From positions 1 through 28,581 of the forward strand of contig DBFNRV010000042.1 in the NCBI GenBank assembly GCA_048421225.1: a DNA stretch of 28,581 nt, read 5' to 3'. The notes beneath the pieces were generated by a model that did not search any database, was not told the DNA's origin, and saw only the letters and a list, made by a program, of their open reading frames with translations. Shown here piece by piece: positions 7,755-15,899 of this stretch. Numbering within the stretch: the stretch's first letter is position 1; every line of letters starts with the position of its first letter. The position numbers were made by a program, and so were the translations under genes. The stretch comes from UMGS946 sp048421225. Its GTDB lineage: Bacteria; Bacillota; Clostridia; Christensenellales; CAG-138.

Positions 7755-7785
7755 GCAGGGCGATAGTACTTATCCATCGCCCTGC
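7755..7785. repeat. Inverted repeat between convergent genes
   Basis: A perfect 10-bp stem (7755-7764 with 7776-7785, GCAGGGCGAT) with an 11-nt loop, 5 bases after the phosphoesterase stop. The plus-strand side is followed by A residues, not T residues, and the minus-strand side by CTTGTT. It may still mark the ends of both convergent transcripts. Confidence 0.45.
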
Positions 7786-7828
7786 AAAAAAAGCCATTAT
7801 TTGTGCGAGTCAGCGCATCTGCAATTTT

Positions 7829-9010
7829 TTATATGCCCATCTCTTCCTTTACTTCCTTAAAGCATCTTACGGCAAAGTCGAGGTCCTCCTTTGAATGTCC
7901 TGCCGAGACCTGCGTCCTTATCCTTGCCCTACCCTGAGGCACAACAGGATAAAAGAAGCCTACCACATATACGCCCTTATCCAGCATACGCGCCGCAAAC
8001 TCCTGGGCCACACGCGCGTCATATAGCATTACCGGCACAATAGGATGCGTGCTTTCGGGAACATCAAAGCCAAGCTTTCCGAGCTCTGAACGGAAGTAGG
8101 AAGTATTCTCATGAACCTTATCCCTTAGGGCGGTTGACTCCATCAGCATATCAAATACCTTGATCGACGCGGCACATATCGCGGGAGCCAAAGTATTTGA
8201 AAACAGATAGGGTCTTGACCTTTGCCTGAGCAGATCAATGATCTCCTTGCTTGCGCTGGTAAATCCGCCGGAGGCGCCTCCAAGCGCCTTGCCAAGCGTG
8301 CCCGTTATTATGTCCACGCGTCCCATTACGCCGCAGTGCTCGTGCGTACCGCGCCCGTGTTCGCCCATGAATCCTACCGCATGGCTGTCGTCCACCATCA
8401 CCAGCGCGCCGTACTCGTCCGCAAGGTCGCATATCGCCGGAAGATCCGCTATAAAGCCATCCATTGAGAAGACTCCATCCGTAGCTATCATCTTAATACG
8501 GCAATCCTTTGCCGCCTCAAGCTGTGCCCTGAGGTCGTCCATGTTGTTATTCTTATAACGGAAACGCTTTGCCTTGCAGAGACGAACGCCGTCTATTATG
8601 CTTGCATGGTTAAGTTCATCCGATATTATTGCGTCGTCTGGACCAAGCAGCGTTTCAAACAATCCGCCGTTGGCGTCAAAGCAGGATGAATATAGGATCG
8701 TATCCTCCATGCCCAAAAAGTCGCTGATTTTTTTCTCAAGCGTTTTGTGTATCCTCTGGGTTCCGCAAATAAACCTGACCGAGGAGAGGCCGAAGCCCCA
8801 TTCGTCATAGCTAGCCTTAGCCGCCTCAATGAGGGCGGGGTGATTTGATAGCCCCAAATAGTTGTTCGCGCACATGTTTAGTACGCCCCTGGTATTGGTT
8901 GTATCGATTCTTGATTTCTGAGGGGTTGTAATTATACGCTCATCCTTAAATGTACCGGCGTCGCGTATGCTGCCGAGCTCTTTTCTGAATATCTCATAAG
9001 CCTGCTTCAT
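7829..9010 (-). CDS. kbl: Glycine C-acetyltransferase (2-amino-3-ketobutyrate CoA ligase)
   Basis: A PLP enzyme of the alpha-oxoamine synthase family that converts 2-amino-3-oxobutyrate plus CoA to glycine and acetyl-CoA, the second step of threonine breakdown. The PLP lysine is Lys241 in TGTLGKALGG. The cofactor Asp and stacking His appear in VDDSHAVGF (Asp207, His210), and the family signature DELNHASIIDG is at 131-141. Length 393 aa is typical. It follows tdh after 82 bases on the same strand, which fixes the Kbl assignment against the related KAS/BioF enzymes. The start is slightly uncertain: AAGGA is almost touching the ATG, and a better AAAGGAG lies 12 bases away. Confidence 0.95.
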   Translation of the reverse strand: MKQAYEIFRKELGSIRDAGTFKDERIITTPQKSRIDTTNTRGVLNMCANNYLGLSNHPALIEAAKASYDEWGFGLSSVRFICGTQRIHKTLEKKISDFLGMEDTILYSSCFDANGGLFETLLGPDDAIISDELNHASIIDGVRLCKAKRFRYKNNNMDDLRAQLEAAKDCRIKMIATDGVFSMDGFIADLPAICDLADEYGALVMVDDSHAVGFMGEHGRGTHEHCGVMGRVDIITGTLGKALGGASGGFTSASKEIIDLLRQRSRPYLFSNTLAPAICAASIKVFDMLMESTALRDKVHENTSYFRSELGKLGFDVPESTHPIVPVMLYDARVAQEFAARMLDKGVYVVGFFYPVVPQGRARIRTQVSAGHSKEDLDFAVRCFKEVKEEMGI

Positions 9011-9092
9011 TTCCTTCTCATTCTCCTTTGCTTTTTTATAGTCCGTACGGCGCTAAACCGCCGCTGGCAATAGCTTTCACGGACGAATGCCG

Positions 9093-10136
9093 CTATTTGG
9101 TCCAGTCGAGCACAACCTTTCCGGAGTTTCCGCTGTTCATCGCGGCAAAGCCCTTCTCATAGTCGCGGTAATTGAACCGATGAGTAATAATAGGCGACAG
9201 GTCCAAACCCGCCTGTATCATCGCCACCATCTTATACCAGGTCTCGTACATCTTGCGCCCATATATGCCTTGAAGGGTAAGACCCTTAAAGATTACGTCA
9301 TTCCAATCTATGACCGTACCCGGACCCGCTATGCCCAATAGGGCTACCCTGCCGCCATTGCGCATAGTACTAAGCATTTGATTCAGCGCAGCGCCATTGC
9401 CGCTCATCTCAAGGCCTACGTCAAAGCCCTCTTTTATATCGGCGTTTGCCATCACATCGCCCAGCTTATCTCGCGAAACGTTTACAATATGCGTCGCGCC
9501 CATCTTCTTTGCAAGATCAAGCCTATAATCGTTTACATCGGTTACCACTACTCTTCTGGCTCCGCAGTGCCTGCAGATTGCCGCAGCCATCATTCCAATC
9601 GGGCCCGCGCCGGTTATCAGTACGTCCTCTCCCACGGTTTCAAACATAAGCGCAGTATGCGTAGCATTGCCATAAGCATCAAAGAAGGACACTATATCAT
9701 CCGGTATATCGTCGCTAACTGGTATTACATTGGTTGCCGGTATACAGAGGTATTGAGCAAAAGCGCCCGCGCGGTTTACACCCACGCCCTTGGCATGTTT
9801 GCACCACTGGCCATTGCCCGACCTGCAGTTGCGGCAGCGCCCGCATACTATATGACCCTCGCCTGATACGCGCTGCCCCACCTTATAGCCTGTAACGCCG
9901 GTTCCCAGCGCGGCAATAACGCCTACGTATTCGTGTCCGACAATCATGGGCGGTACAATATTCTTTTCGCTCCATGGATCCCAGTTGTAAATATGAACAT
10001 CCGTTCCGCAGATCGCGGTTTTATGTATCCGTATGAGGACCTCGCCCATACCTGGAGATGGCACCGGCCTTCGTTCAAGTACGAGGCCCTTTTCCTTATT
10101 CGGCTTTACAAGCGCGTCCATTGTTTCTGGTATCAT
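9093..10136 (-). CDS. tdh: L-threonine 3-dehydrogenase
   Basis: A zinc- and NAD-dependent medium-chain dehydrogenase, 347 aa, oxidising L-threonine to 2-amino-3-oxobutyrate. Visible features: catalytic zinc ligands Cys43 (CGTD) and His68-Glu69 (GHEY); the structural zinc site Cys98, Cys101, Cys104 and Cys112; the Rossmann motif GAGPIG at 176-181; and the threonine-dehydrogenase signature WDPWSEKNI near 52-60 and FDAYGNATHTAL near 152-163, which separates it from other alcohol dehydrogenases. The start has AAGGAGG seven bases upstream. It is the first gene of a tdh-kbl operon, which feeds threonine carbon into glycine and acetyl-CoA. A near-consensus promoter precedes it, with no visible operator. 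Confidence 0.97.
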   Translation of the reverse strand: MIPETMDALVKPNKEKGLVLERRPVPSPGMGEVLIRIHKTAICGTDVHIYNWDPWSEKNIVPPMIVGHEYVGVIAALGTGVTGYKVGQRVSGEGHIVCGRCRNCRSGNGQWCKHAKGVGVNRAGAFAQYLCIPATNVIPVSDDIPDDIVSFFDAYGNATHTALMFETVGEDVLITGAGPIGMMAAAICRHCGARRVVVTDVNDYRLDLAKKMGATHIVNVSRDKLGDVMANADIKEGFDVGLEMSGNGAALNQMLSTMRNGGRVALLGIAGPGTVIDWNDVIFKGLTLQGIYGRKMYETWYKMVAMIQAGLDLSPIITHRFNYRDYEKGFAAMNSGNSGKVVLDWTK

Positions 10137-10171
10137 AACTAGTCCTCCTTAAAAGAACAATATATAGTTCA

Positions 10172-10200
10172 ATTATAGTACCGATTTTGAATATTGCCAA
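10172..10200 (-). promoter_or_regulatory. Predicted sigma-A promoter of tdh-kbl
   Basis: Minus strand: TTGGCA (10195-10200), 17 bases, TATAAT (10172-10177), about 35 bases before the tdh ATG. Excellent match to consensus and spacing. Confidence 0.78.
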
Positions 10201-10273
10201 CAAAGGAATCCCTAAAATATTGTATATTTAGCCGTAGGCGGCGCCGCTTTATGTCTAGGGCCCGTAAGCACAA

Positions 10274-10309
10274 TTAAAAGGGTTCCGCTGTACCATGGAA
10301 CCCCTTTAA
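10274..10309 (-). terminator. Terminator of the NlpC/P60 gene
   Basis: GGGTTCC at 10280-10286 pairs with GGAACCC at 10297-10303 around a 10-nt loop. The stem is extended after one mismatch by five A-T pairs whose minus-strand side is TTTTAATTG. It lies 12 bases after the stop. Confidence 0.8.
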
Positions 10310-10321
10310 CATAAGTTTCAT

Positions 10322-11644
10322 CTAAAATACTCTCCTGCCAAGTTCAAAGTTTGTTACGGCCCAGTTGTTCCAGCTGGAAATCACAACTTCACCGGCGGAT
10401 GATGATGCATGTATATAGCTATTGTAGCCAAGATATACTCCAACATGGTTTATATACCCCGATGAGTTGCTGAAAAATACAAGATCGCCGCGCTTGAGAT
10501 CTGACTGGCTGCTTATGAGTCCCCAGCTTTGAACCTGTGAATAGCCCGCCGCGGTGTAGCGGGATACCTTGACGCCCGCCTGCCTCAAGCAATAGTACAC
10601 AAGCCCCGAACAATCGAAGCTGTCCGGCCCTTCCGTACTCCAGACATATGGTTTTCCAAGCTGAGCCATAAGTATACTGATAAACGTCTCCACATTGGCG
10701 GACGGGGGTTGAGTAGGCGCAGGTGTTGTTACAGGTCCCTGCGTAGGTTTGGGAGTTATCGCAGGGGTTCTGGTAGGCGTAGGCGTAACATTGGGCCTAG
10801 GTGTCGACGACGGCCTAGGGGTTTTCCCAGGTGTGGGCGAAGCCGACGGCCGCTGCGTAACCGTAGGAGACGACGGCACGGACGTTTCCGTATCAGGCGG
10901 AAGGTTCGGCGCCTGCATTGAATCGTCGCTGTATCTTGCCATTGGCGAGTACAGTACGCTTCTTGTTTCAAGATCGGCCCTTCCATTTACGGTAAGTTCA
11001 TTTTTAGCCTGAAACATTCCAACCGCGCTCTCCGTTGCAACTCCAAAATAGCCATTGTTTTTATCCTCATAAAAGCCCAGCTCGTTCAAACGGTTTTGAA
11101 GCATCAAAACGTCGTTGCCCTTATTTCCACGCTCAATAACATATGGCATTGCTGCCCCAGATTGAAGGAGCGCCATAAGCTTTTCATCGACCGTGCCCGT
11201 CTCCTCAAGGTAATGCGTCCTCTGTATCCTCTTTATGGCATCCTCAAGCGCTGAACCAAACTTTGTCGTAGGCTCATCCGAGTCCATATACCCAAGGTTC
11301 ATTAAGGTTTCCTGTATACGGGCTATATCGCCATTATCGTCTCCCAGTTTATAGGGAAGCGATCCAGCGTTTTCATTTTCCAAGCCATCGCCTGATGGGG
11401 TTTCTACTGTAAAATTCTGTTCTTCCCCTGGCTGTTCCTCTCCAGCCGCCTGTCCGTCGTTAGCCTCGATTGAATCGGCCATGGAACCGATAGCGGGCTC
11501 AGGGCTGAATAAATATGGTATGAACAGGAACAGCGTTGTAAAAATGCACAAAATCACCGAGATTATAACACGGAAGCGTTTAAGAAAGGGGAGCGGACCC
11601 CTGTTTTGCTTGGGTTTGTATTTTATAAATTCCTTCGTATTCAT
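10322..11644 (-). CDS. NlpC/P60 peptidoglycan hydrolase with two PG-binding domains
   Basis: A 440-aa membrane-anchored cell-wall endopeptidase. Order: short basic cytoplasmic tail; transmembrane helix at about 24-46; acidic spacer; two peptidoglycan-binding type 1 domains at about 100-162 and 172-233 (DIARIQETLMNLGY and DVLMLQNRLNELGF); a Pro/Thr/Ser-rich linker at about 246-316 with repeated PTP units; and a C-terminal NlpC/P60 domain from 318. The catalytic Cys345 (FDCSG), His400 (NHVGVYLG) and polar third residue His412 are present. Such enzymes cut stem peptides between D-Glu and the diamino acid. No Shine-Dalgarno is visible, an in-frame TAA lies 12 bases upstream, and a good -10 box ends eight bases before the ATG. 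The mRNA is therefore probably leaderless. It ends at its own terminator. Confidence 0.92.
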   Translation of the reverse strand: MNTKEFIKYKPKQNRGPLPFLKRFRVIISVILCIFTTLFLFIPYLFSPEPAIGSMADSIEANDGQAAGEEQPGEEQNFTVETPSGDGLENENAGSLPYKLGDDNGDIARIQETLMNLGYMDSDEPTTKFGSALEDAIKRIQRTHYLEETGTVDEKLMALLQSGAAMPYVIERGNKGNDVLMLQNRLNELGFYEDKNNGYFGVATESAVGMFQAKNELTVNGRADLETRSVLYSPMARYSDDSMQAPNLPPDTETSVPSSPTVTQRPSASPTPGKTPRPSSTPRPNVTPTPTRTPAITPKPTQGPVTTPAPTQPPSANVETFISILMAQLGKPYVWSTEGPDSFDCSGLVYYCLRQAGVKVSRYTAAGYSQVQSWGLISSQSDLKRGDLVFFSNSSGYINHVGVYLGYNSYIHASSSAGEVVISSWNNWAVTNFELGRRVF

Positions 11645-11652
11645 GCGTATAC

Positions 11653-11680
11653 ATTATACACCATATTAGCGCCTTTTCAA
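11653..11680 (-). promoter_or_regulatory. Predicted promoter giving a leaderless NlpC/P60 mRNA
   Basis: Minus strand: TTGAAA (11675-11680), 16 bases, TATAAT (11653-11658). The -10 ends eight bases before the ATG, so transcription should start at or within about three bases of the start codon. Confidence 0.6.
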
Positions 11681-12149
11681 ATATTTCTCAGCTATAATTA
11701 ACAGTTTTTTTAACAATATGTATGGTAAAATGCCGTTAAATGAAATGCCGCCGTGTTTCTTATTTTAAATCTAAACATAGCAGTTTTTATGGTTGGTTAT
11801 ACATGTCTTTTAAAAAGGGGGGCGCTGCTGAACTGGACTCCCAAAGGGTAGACAGGATAAAGTGGGCGCCGCCGCAGGAAATAAGGATCAGATAGACTGA
11901 CGCCGCAATTCAAGTGGCATATCATCCACGAATTGCGCTCTTTTACGGTATGTATATTATCGTCGCGTGAAACGCACAAGAATGCCCACATGGTATTGAT
12001 CGTATATTTGTCGTTCAATTACAGCATATTTCAGTTCGGCTCTCATCTCATTACAGCAGTTTCAAGAAAAGACCTTAACAACCCATTTTCCATCTCTAAG
12101 CCGCTTGATTTGTTTCGTGTATTTATCATCGTCCGCGAGCGTTTTTGTC

Positions 12150-12328
12150 CGTGACCTGCCCGCCTCGCCGGTATCGATTCTGGCTTCCTTTGCTTCGTGC
12201 TGTACCGTTCAACCGGCTTTCGATTTTCTCGTATGTGTACCCCAACTCCTCCGCCATCATAGGATGCGTGTATCCCTTCCCTCTTAGCTCAATCCCTTAG
12301 TCAATACTACCCAGTAATGCTTCCCCAT
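12150..12328 (-). pseudogene. orfA remnant of IS3-family transposase (copy 1)
   Basis: Begins MGKHYW like copy 2 (MGKHCW), then stops in frame at 12284 and continues in another frame (MAEELGYTYEKIE), the helix-turn-helix part of IS3 OrfA. The start has a GGGAGG ribosome binding site eight bases away, and that site is paired in a hairpin (12337-12367). Confidence 0.7.
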
Positions 12329-12336
12329 ACAATTAA

Positions 12337-12367
12337 CCTCCCGTCGCTTTTATCCTGCGACAGGAGG
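12337..12367 (-). promoter_or_regulatory. Hairpin masking the transposase ribosome binding site
   Basis: CCTCC-C-GTCGC (12337-12347) pairs with GCGAC-A-GGAGG (12357-12367). On the transposase mRNA the GGGAGG Shine-Dalgarno of orfA sits in the 3' arm. Copy 2 has an equivalent stem (17617-17629). Sequestering the start in read-through transcripts is a known strategy of several IS elements. Confidence 0.55.
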
Positions 12368-12424
12368 CCCTTTAATGTCCGCTTTTGGGGTTCAGTTATG
12401 CCCGCGCCCCATTTATAGAATTGG

Positions 12425-14395
12425 TTAGGCTTCTTTTACTATACCCATTCTGTATGCTTCAAGAAGCGCCTTAAGATCGTCTATTCTCTCTTTAAGCCCC
12501 GCTCCAATATCCGTATCACCCACCAAAAGCCGCTCGGGAAGATTTCTTACAACCGTACCATGCGTCCTTATGTCGTTATCAAGAAAATGCATGTCATTAG
12601 CCCCGTAAGCCTCGTGGGCTACTATACGTATGCGCTGGGAGGTGAAAAACATGGTGTATCCAGCTATTCCGGTCTGTGGCTGATAAGCCCTGCAGAACCC
12701 CCCGTCTATAACTACACGGCGGCCGTTTGCCTTCTGCGGCTCCTCTCCCTCCTTGGCCTTTACAGGGATGTGGCCGTTTACTATGCACGAATAGCTCTCG
12801 TTAAGGCCAAAATGATTGAGAACTTTGAGTGCGAAATCCTCATTGTCGCAATATTCATAGTAGGCGTTCTTCGGCTCCTTATGCGTTGATTTATCTTCAA
12901 TAAGGGCCCTTTCGAAGGTCGTTATCTGCCTCCTGCCGAATATAGGCGAATTTCTTCCGCACCACAGGAACCACATGAAGTCCCTGCCCTTTTCGCGTTC
13001 TTCCGAACCCTCGGGTGCATACATGGCCATCCGCGCCACCTTGTCGGCGTAATCCAGATAATCCTTTCCAGACAGCAGCCTCCCATCGCAGTCGAATTTC
13101 ATAAACCCGCCGTCGTCGTCGCACGGAATACATCCATGGTACAGCAGGTTGCCATTGTAACATAGGTATACGCTGCCCGACGAATATAAGAACCTGGCGT
13201 GAGACTGAAGCTTATGGCTGTTTTGGAACGATGAGGTAAGCTGTTCCATGAGCAATACTTCGCTCTCGGTTAACCTGTTTGGGTCGGCAGGATCTATTGT
13301 AGGGAATTCGGTATCCCTCAGCGGATATTTCTTTCCCCCGATGGTTATGCTCATATCCGAATAGTCAATCCTGGATAGCATATCCCTGTCCGTCATCCTA
13401 TACTCGGGCCGCCGCTTTATCAACTGTCCCTCAAGCTTAAATTGGATTACGCATATGGCTTTATGCATCCTCGCATAAAGGCTCATGTCCTTTGGCATGT
13501 AATGCTCCGACGGCATTTTCCTTGGGGTGAAAACCGAGGAGTCAACATCAGAATAGCATTCGGATGCAAAAAGAGCTAGCGGCAATATATTGATACCATA
13601 CGAGTTTTCAAGCATATCCAGATTGTCGTATTGCACGCAGTTTTTAATCGCGGTCGCCACGCATACGGGGCTTCCGGCCGCCGCCCCCATCCAAAGGACA
13701 TCATGGTTCCCCCACTGTATATCTACGCTGTGATGCTCAATTAGCCTATCCAAGATTACATCGGCATGCGGTCCGCGGTCAAAAACGTCGCCTACTACAT
13801 GAAGATGGTCGACCGCCATCCGTTTTATAAGGCTTGAGAGCGCCACAATAAACGCATACGCCCTGTCTAGGTCAACTATGCTGGTTATAATCCGCTCATA
13901 ATACCTTTCCTTGTCGCTGTCCACATAGTGAGTATGCAAAAGCTCATCAATTATATATGAAAAGTCCTTCGGAAGCGCCTTCCTTACCTTTGAACGCGAA
14001 TACTTTGATGTTGTCGCCCTGCATATGGCTATCAGCCGGTATAGCGCTACCCTGTACCAATCGTTCATGTCCGTGCCCGACGCCCTCGCCTGCTCCATCT
14101 TTTGCTCGGGATAATATATAAGCGCCGCGAGGTTTCTCCTCTCGTTTTCCCCCAGCGAGTTTCCAAACACCATTTCAATGCGGTCCCTGATTGCTCCGGA
14201 CGCATTGTTGGTTATGTGCAAAAACGCCTCGTGTTCCCCATGAATGTCGCTCATAAAGTGCTCTGTTGCCTTTGGCAGATTGCATATTGCTTGAAGATTG
14301 ATTATCTCTGAGCTTACCGCCTGTATTGTTGGATATTCCCTGGCCATTAGCGAGAGATAGCGTATTGATCTTCCCGCTACACGTACATCCTCCAT
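12425..14395 (-). CDS. fbp: Fructose-1,6-bisphosphatase, class III (Firmicutes type)
   Basis: A 656-aa enzyme that hydrolyses fructose 1,6-bisphosphate in gluconeogenesis. It belongs to the large Firmicutes-specific class III (FBPase_2), unrelated to the classical FBPases and built on a calcineurin-like metal-phosphoesterase fold. Visible motifs: SDIHGEHEAF with Asp50 and His52, VGDVFDRGPHAD with Asp203, WGNHDVLWMGA with Asn230, His231 and Asp232, and NGHIPVK late in the protein. Length matches the family (about 640-670). The ATG has AAGGAGG seven bases upstream. It is transcribed alone; downstream, an IS3 relic begins 30 bases after the stop and no other terminator is visible. A TATAAT lies about 120 bases upstream on the minus strand but lacks a convincing -35. 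Confidence 0.97.
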   Translation of the reverse strand: MEDVRVAGRSIRYLSLMAREYPTIQAVSSEIINLQAICNLPKATEHFMSDIHGEHEAFLHITNNASGAIRDRIEMVFGNSLGENERRNLAALIYYPEQKMEQARASGTDMNDWYRVALYRLIAICRATTSKYSRSKVRKALPKDFSYIIDELLHTHYVDSDKERYYERIITSIVDLDRAYAFIVALSSLIKRMAVDHLHVVGDVFDRGPHADVILDRLIEHHSVDIQWGNHDVLWMGAAAGSPVCVATAIKNCVQYDNLDMLENSYGINILPLALFASECYSDVDSSVFTPRKMPSEHYMPKDMSLYARMHKAICVIQFKLEGQLIKRRPEYRMTDRDMLSRIDYSDMSITIGGKKYPLRDTEFPTIDPADPNRLTESEVLLMEQLTSSFQNSHKLQSHARFLYSSGSVYLCYNGNLLYHGCIPCDDDGGFMKFDCDGRLLSGKDYLDYADKVARMAMYAPEGSEEREKGRDFMWFLWCGRNSPIFGRRQITTFERALIEDKSTHKEPKNAYYEYCDNEDFALKVLNHFGLNESYSCIVNGHIPVKAKEGEEPQKANGRRVVIDGGFCRAYQPQTGIAGYTMFFTSQRIRIVAHEAYGANDMHFLDNDIRTHGTVVRNLPERLLVGDTDIGAGLKERIDDLKALLEAYRMGIVKEA

Positions 14396-14609
14396 GACGC
14401 CGCCTCCTTCTACTTCATAACAGCTAATAGATAATAAGCTAGGAAACCCTAGGTCATTGAACAGCTATATGGCGGCTTGAGCTCATATGCTTAATGCATA
14501 ATCGCCTTGCCAGTCCATGCTATATTATACTATGACGGAACAAAAAAGAAAACCTTGCCAGGTCAAGTGCATCCATTTATTGTTTATTTGGCAGTCCGCT
14601 TAAGCCGGC

Positions 14610-14638
14610 TTGTGATAGCGTATTAATTGTGCTATATT
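14610..14638 (+). promoter_or_regulatory. Predicted promoter of the QueG-like gene
   Basis: TTGTGA (14610-14615), 17 bases, TATATT (14633-14638). Transcription would start near 14645, leaving only about 10 nt, including GAGG, before the ATG at 14655. Confidence 0.6.
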
Positions 14639-14654
14639 TATCATGAGGTGTTTT

Positions 14655-15518
14655 ATGATACACGCCATAGTTGAAGATACTGCAAGGGCCCTCGGATTTA
14701 CCCGAGTCTTGTATATTGACCCTGCGCTCGAGAAGACCGGCTATGATCTTCCTACCTTTACAAAAACCATTTTGGTCCTGGTGCGGGCATATGTCCCCCA
14801 TAAAATTAACGAACCCATTCCCGCATATTACTTAGCCTCGAATTCATCATACCATGCCGGCAACGCCTTTGTATCAAAGCTTAGGGGAATGGGGGCGCGA
14901 ACGGAGAGGTCGCACGTCCCGGTGATACCTCTGCTTCTTAACGCAAAGATTGGCGTAACAGGCCGTAACGGCCTATTGAGGTTAAAAGGGCTGGGATCAA
15001 GAACCGTTCTTACCACGTTTGTTACAGAGCTGTGCGAACCCCTTCACGTGGAAGAACCGTGCGAACAATGCGGTAGCTGTTCCCTGTGCATGCGCTCATG
15101 CCTTACGGGCGCGATAACCATGAACGGAGTTGATTATAAGCGCTGTATACGTTGGCACATGGGTACGGCATGCCATCCCGACTTTGTCAAGGAAATGCTG
15201 CCTGGGTTTCTTGGATGTGAAATATGCCAGTCGGTTTGCCCTCAAAACGCCATGGCCGGTACGAAAGAACCGGATGATGATGTGAAGGCGGCGTTCGACC
15301 TGCTGAGGCTAATACGCGGCGATGCGTCAGCCGCCCGGCTTATTGTGGGGCGCAATCAGTCCGGCAACGGCAAGCTGACTGCCGAAGCTATAACCCTGGC
15401 CGCCAAACGCGGCGTTTATGCGGACGCTATACGAGCCATCAGCGATTCGCGTTTTGAAGCTGTAGTGGACGCGATTAGATGGGCTGACATCATATTAAAG
15501 AATAGGTTTAACCTGTGA
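14655..15518 (+). CDS. QueG-like double 4Fe-4S protein
   Basis: A 287-aa protein related to epoxyqueuosine reductase (QueG). The C-terminal half carries a ferredoxin-type double cluster: C139xxC142xxC145xxxC149 and the second set GCEICQSVCP (C188, C191, C195) with C164 or C173 available. It is shorter than true QueG (about 310-380 aa), lacks the C-terminal HEAT-type extension, and the usual CP after the first cluster is CL here. Reduction of epoxyqueuosine in tRNA is therefore possible but not certain; many Clostridial short homologues have no assigned substrate. The frame is open from an ATG at 14643, but that ATG lies at the predicted transcription start and its GAGG serves as ribosome binding site for the ATG at 14655, which I use. 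No queuosine genes are nearby. Confidence 0.8.
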   Translation: MIHAIVEDTARALGFTRVLYIDPALEKTGYDLPTFTKTILVLVRAYVPHKINEPIPAYYLASNSSYHAGNAFVSKLRGMGARTERSHVPVIPLLLNAKIGVTGRNGLLRLKGLGSRTVLTTFVTELCEPLHVEEPCEQCGSCSLCMRSCLTGAITMNGVDYKRCIRWHMGTACHPDFVKEMLPGFLGCEICQSVCPQNAMAGTKEPDDDVKAAFDLLRLIRGDASAARLIVGRNQSGNGKLTAEAITLAAKRGVYADAIRAISDSRFEAVVDAIRWADIILKNRFNL

Positions 15519-15594
15519 AAAAGCTTAAATGATAAATAACAGAACTTTAAGCCAACTGTAACAATTTTGTGATGATCTGATGGCAGGGCTGGTT

Positions 15595-15682
15595 TATAAT
15601 AATACTGCAAGTGAAAAGCAGTGGATGATCTCCTTTCAGATACCGTTGCTAGAAGGTCGTTCCCTATGGGGACGGCTTTTTT
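15595..15682 (+). ncRNA. Candidate short RNA or attenuated leader
   Basis: TATAAT at 15595-15600 is followed by a hairpin (ACTGC at 15604-15608 with GCAGT at 15618-15622) and, about 40 bases later, by a terminator. A transcript of about 75 nt is possible. There is no good -35 at 17 bases (TTGTGA lies 22 bases away). It could equally be just the 3' end of the QueG-like transcript. Confidence 0.3.
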
Positions 15683-15683
15683 C
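15658..15683 (+). terminator. Rho-independent terminator
   Basis: CGTTCCC (15658-15664) pairs with GGGGACG (15668-15674, one G-U pair), loop TAT, then GC followed by six T residues. It ends the QueG-like transcript and/or the candidate short RNA. Confidence 0.82.
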
Positions 15684-15899
15684 ATTATCTATGTTAGATA
15701 CTTGGGATAATTAATTATGTAGGGCGTTAAAGATATGTAAGAAGGTTTCTATTTATTTTATTAAAGCATACGTGTTTTTGCCTGGGGTGCCATTAATTGC
15801 GAATTTTTCATGAACTGCGTTCGGTTTCCACAAAAAATCACAGAATAATACACCGTCAGGCTTGCCGTGGCGTTCGGTAAATGATAAAATAACTTTGCA

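Larger units (their letters stand above)
11829..12394 (-). mobile_element. IS3-family relic, copy 1 (internally deleted)
   Basis: The ends resemble each other: TGAACTGGACTCCCAAAGG on the left and, read inward from the right, TGAACCCCAAAAGCGGACA. The same end type is found at copy 2. Read on the minus strand it keeps the start of orfA (ATG at 12328, frame broken by TAA after 14 codons), later orfA sequence (AEELGYTYE), then the start of orfB (KYTINTMWAFLCVSRDD, at about 11970-12013), and then jumps to the extreme 3' end shared with copy 2 (TTGCGGCGTCAGT). The whole DDE domain is gone. At 566 bp it is less than half of a usual IS3 element. No target-site duplication is visible. The right end lies 30 bases beyond the fbp stop. 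Together with flanking A/T-rich DNA it fills the 780-bp gap between nlpC and fbp, where I see no other gene. Confidence 0.82.

Noticed and set aside
7755..7785. Inverted repeat as a plus-strand intrinsic terminator
   Set aside because: The stem is followed by A residues, not T residues, on the plus strand, so it fails the U-tract test.
9007..9021. Four-codon mini-ORF ending in ATGA over the kbl start
   Set aside because: Its ATG is almost in contact with the AAAGGAG site, so ribosome entry there is unlikely; probably chance.
10709..11012. Arg-rich and Gly/Val-rich plus-strand frames
   Set aside because: Shadows of the repetitive Pro/Thr-rich linker of the NlpC/P60 gene.
11797..12018. Stand-alone 73-aa gene
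   Set aside because: It is a fragment of IS3 orfB fused by deletion to the element's 3' end and reading out through its border.
11829..12394. Target-site duplications around the IS relics
   Set aside because: Flanking bases on the two sides do not match for either copy.
15809..15830. A third IS end (TGAACTGCG...)
   Set aside because: Only the first seven or so bases match the relic ends, with no further similarity.
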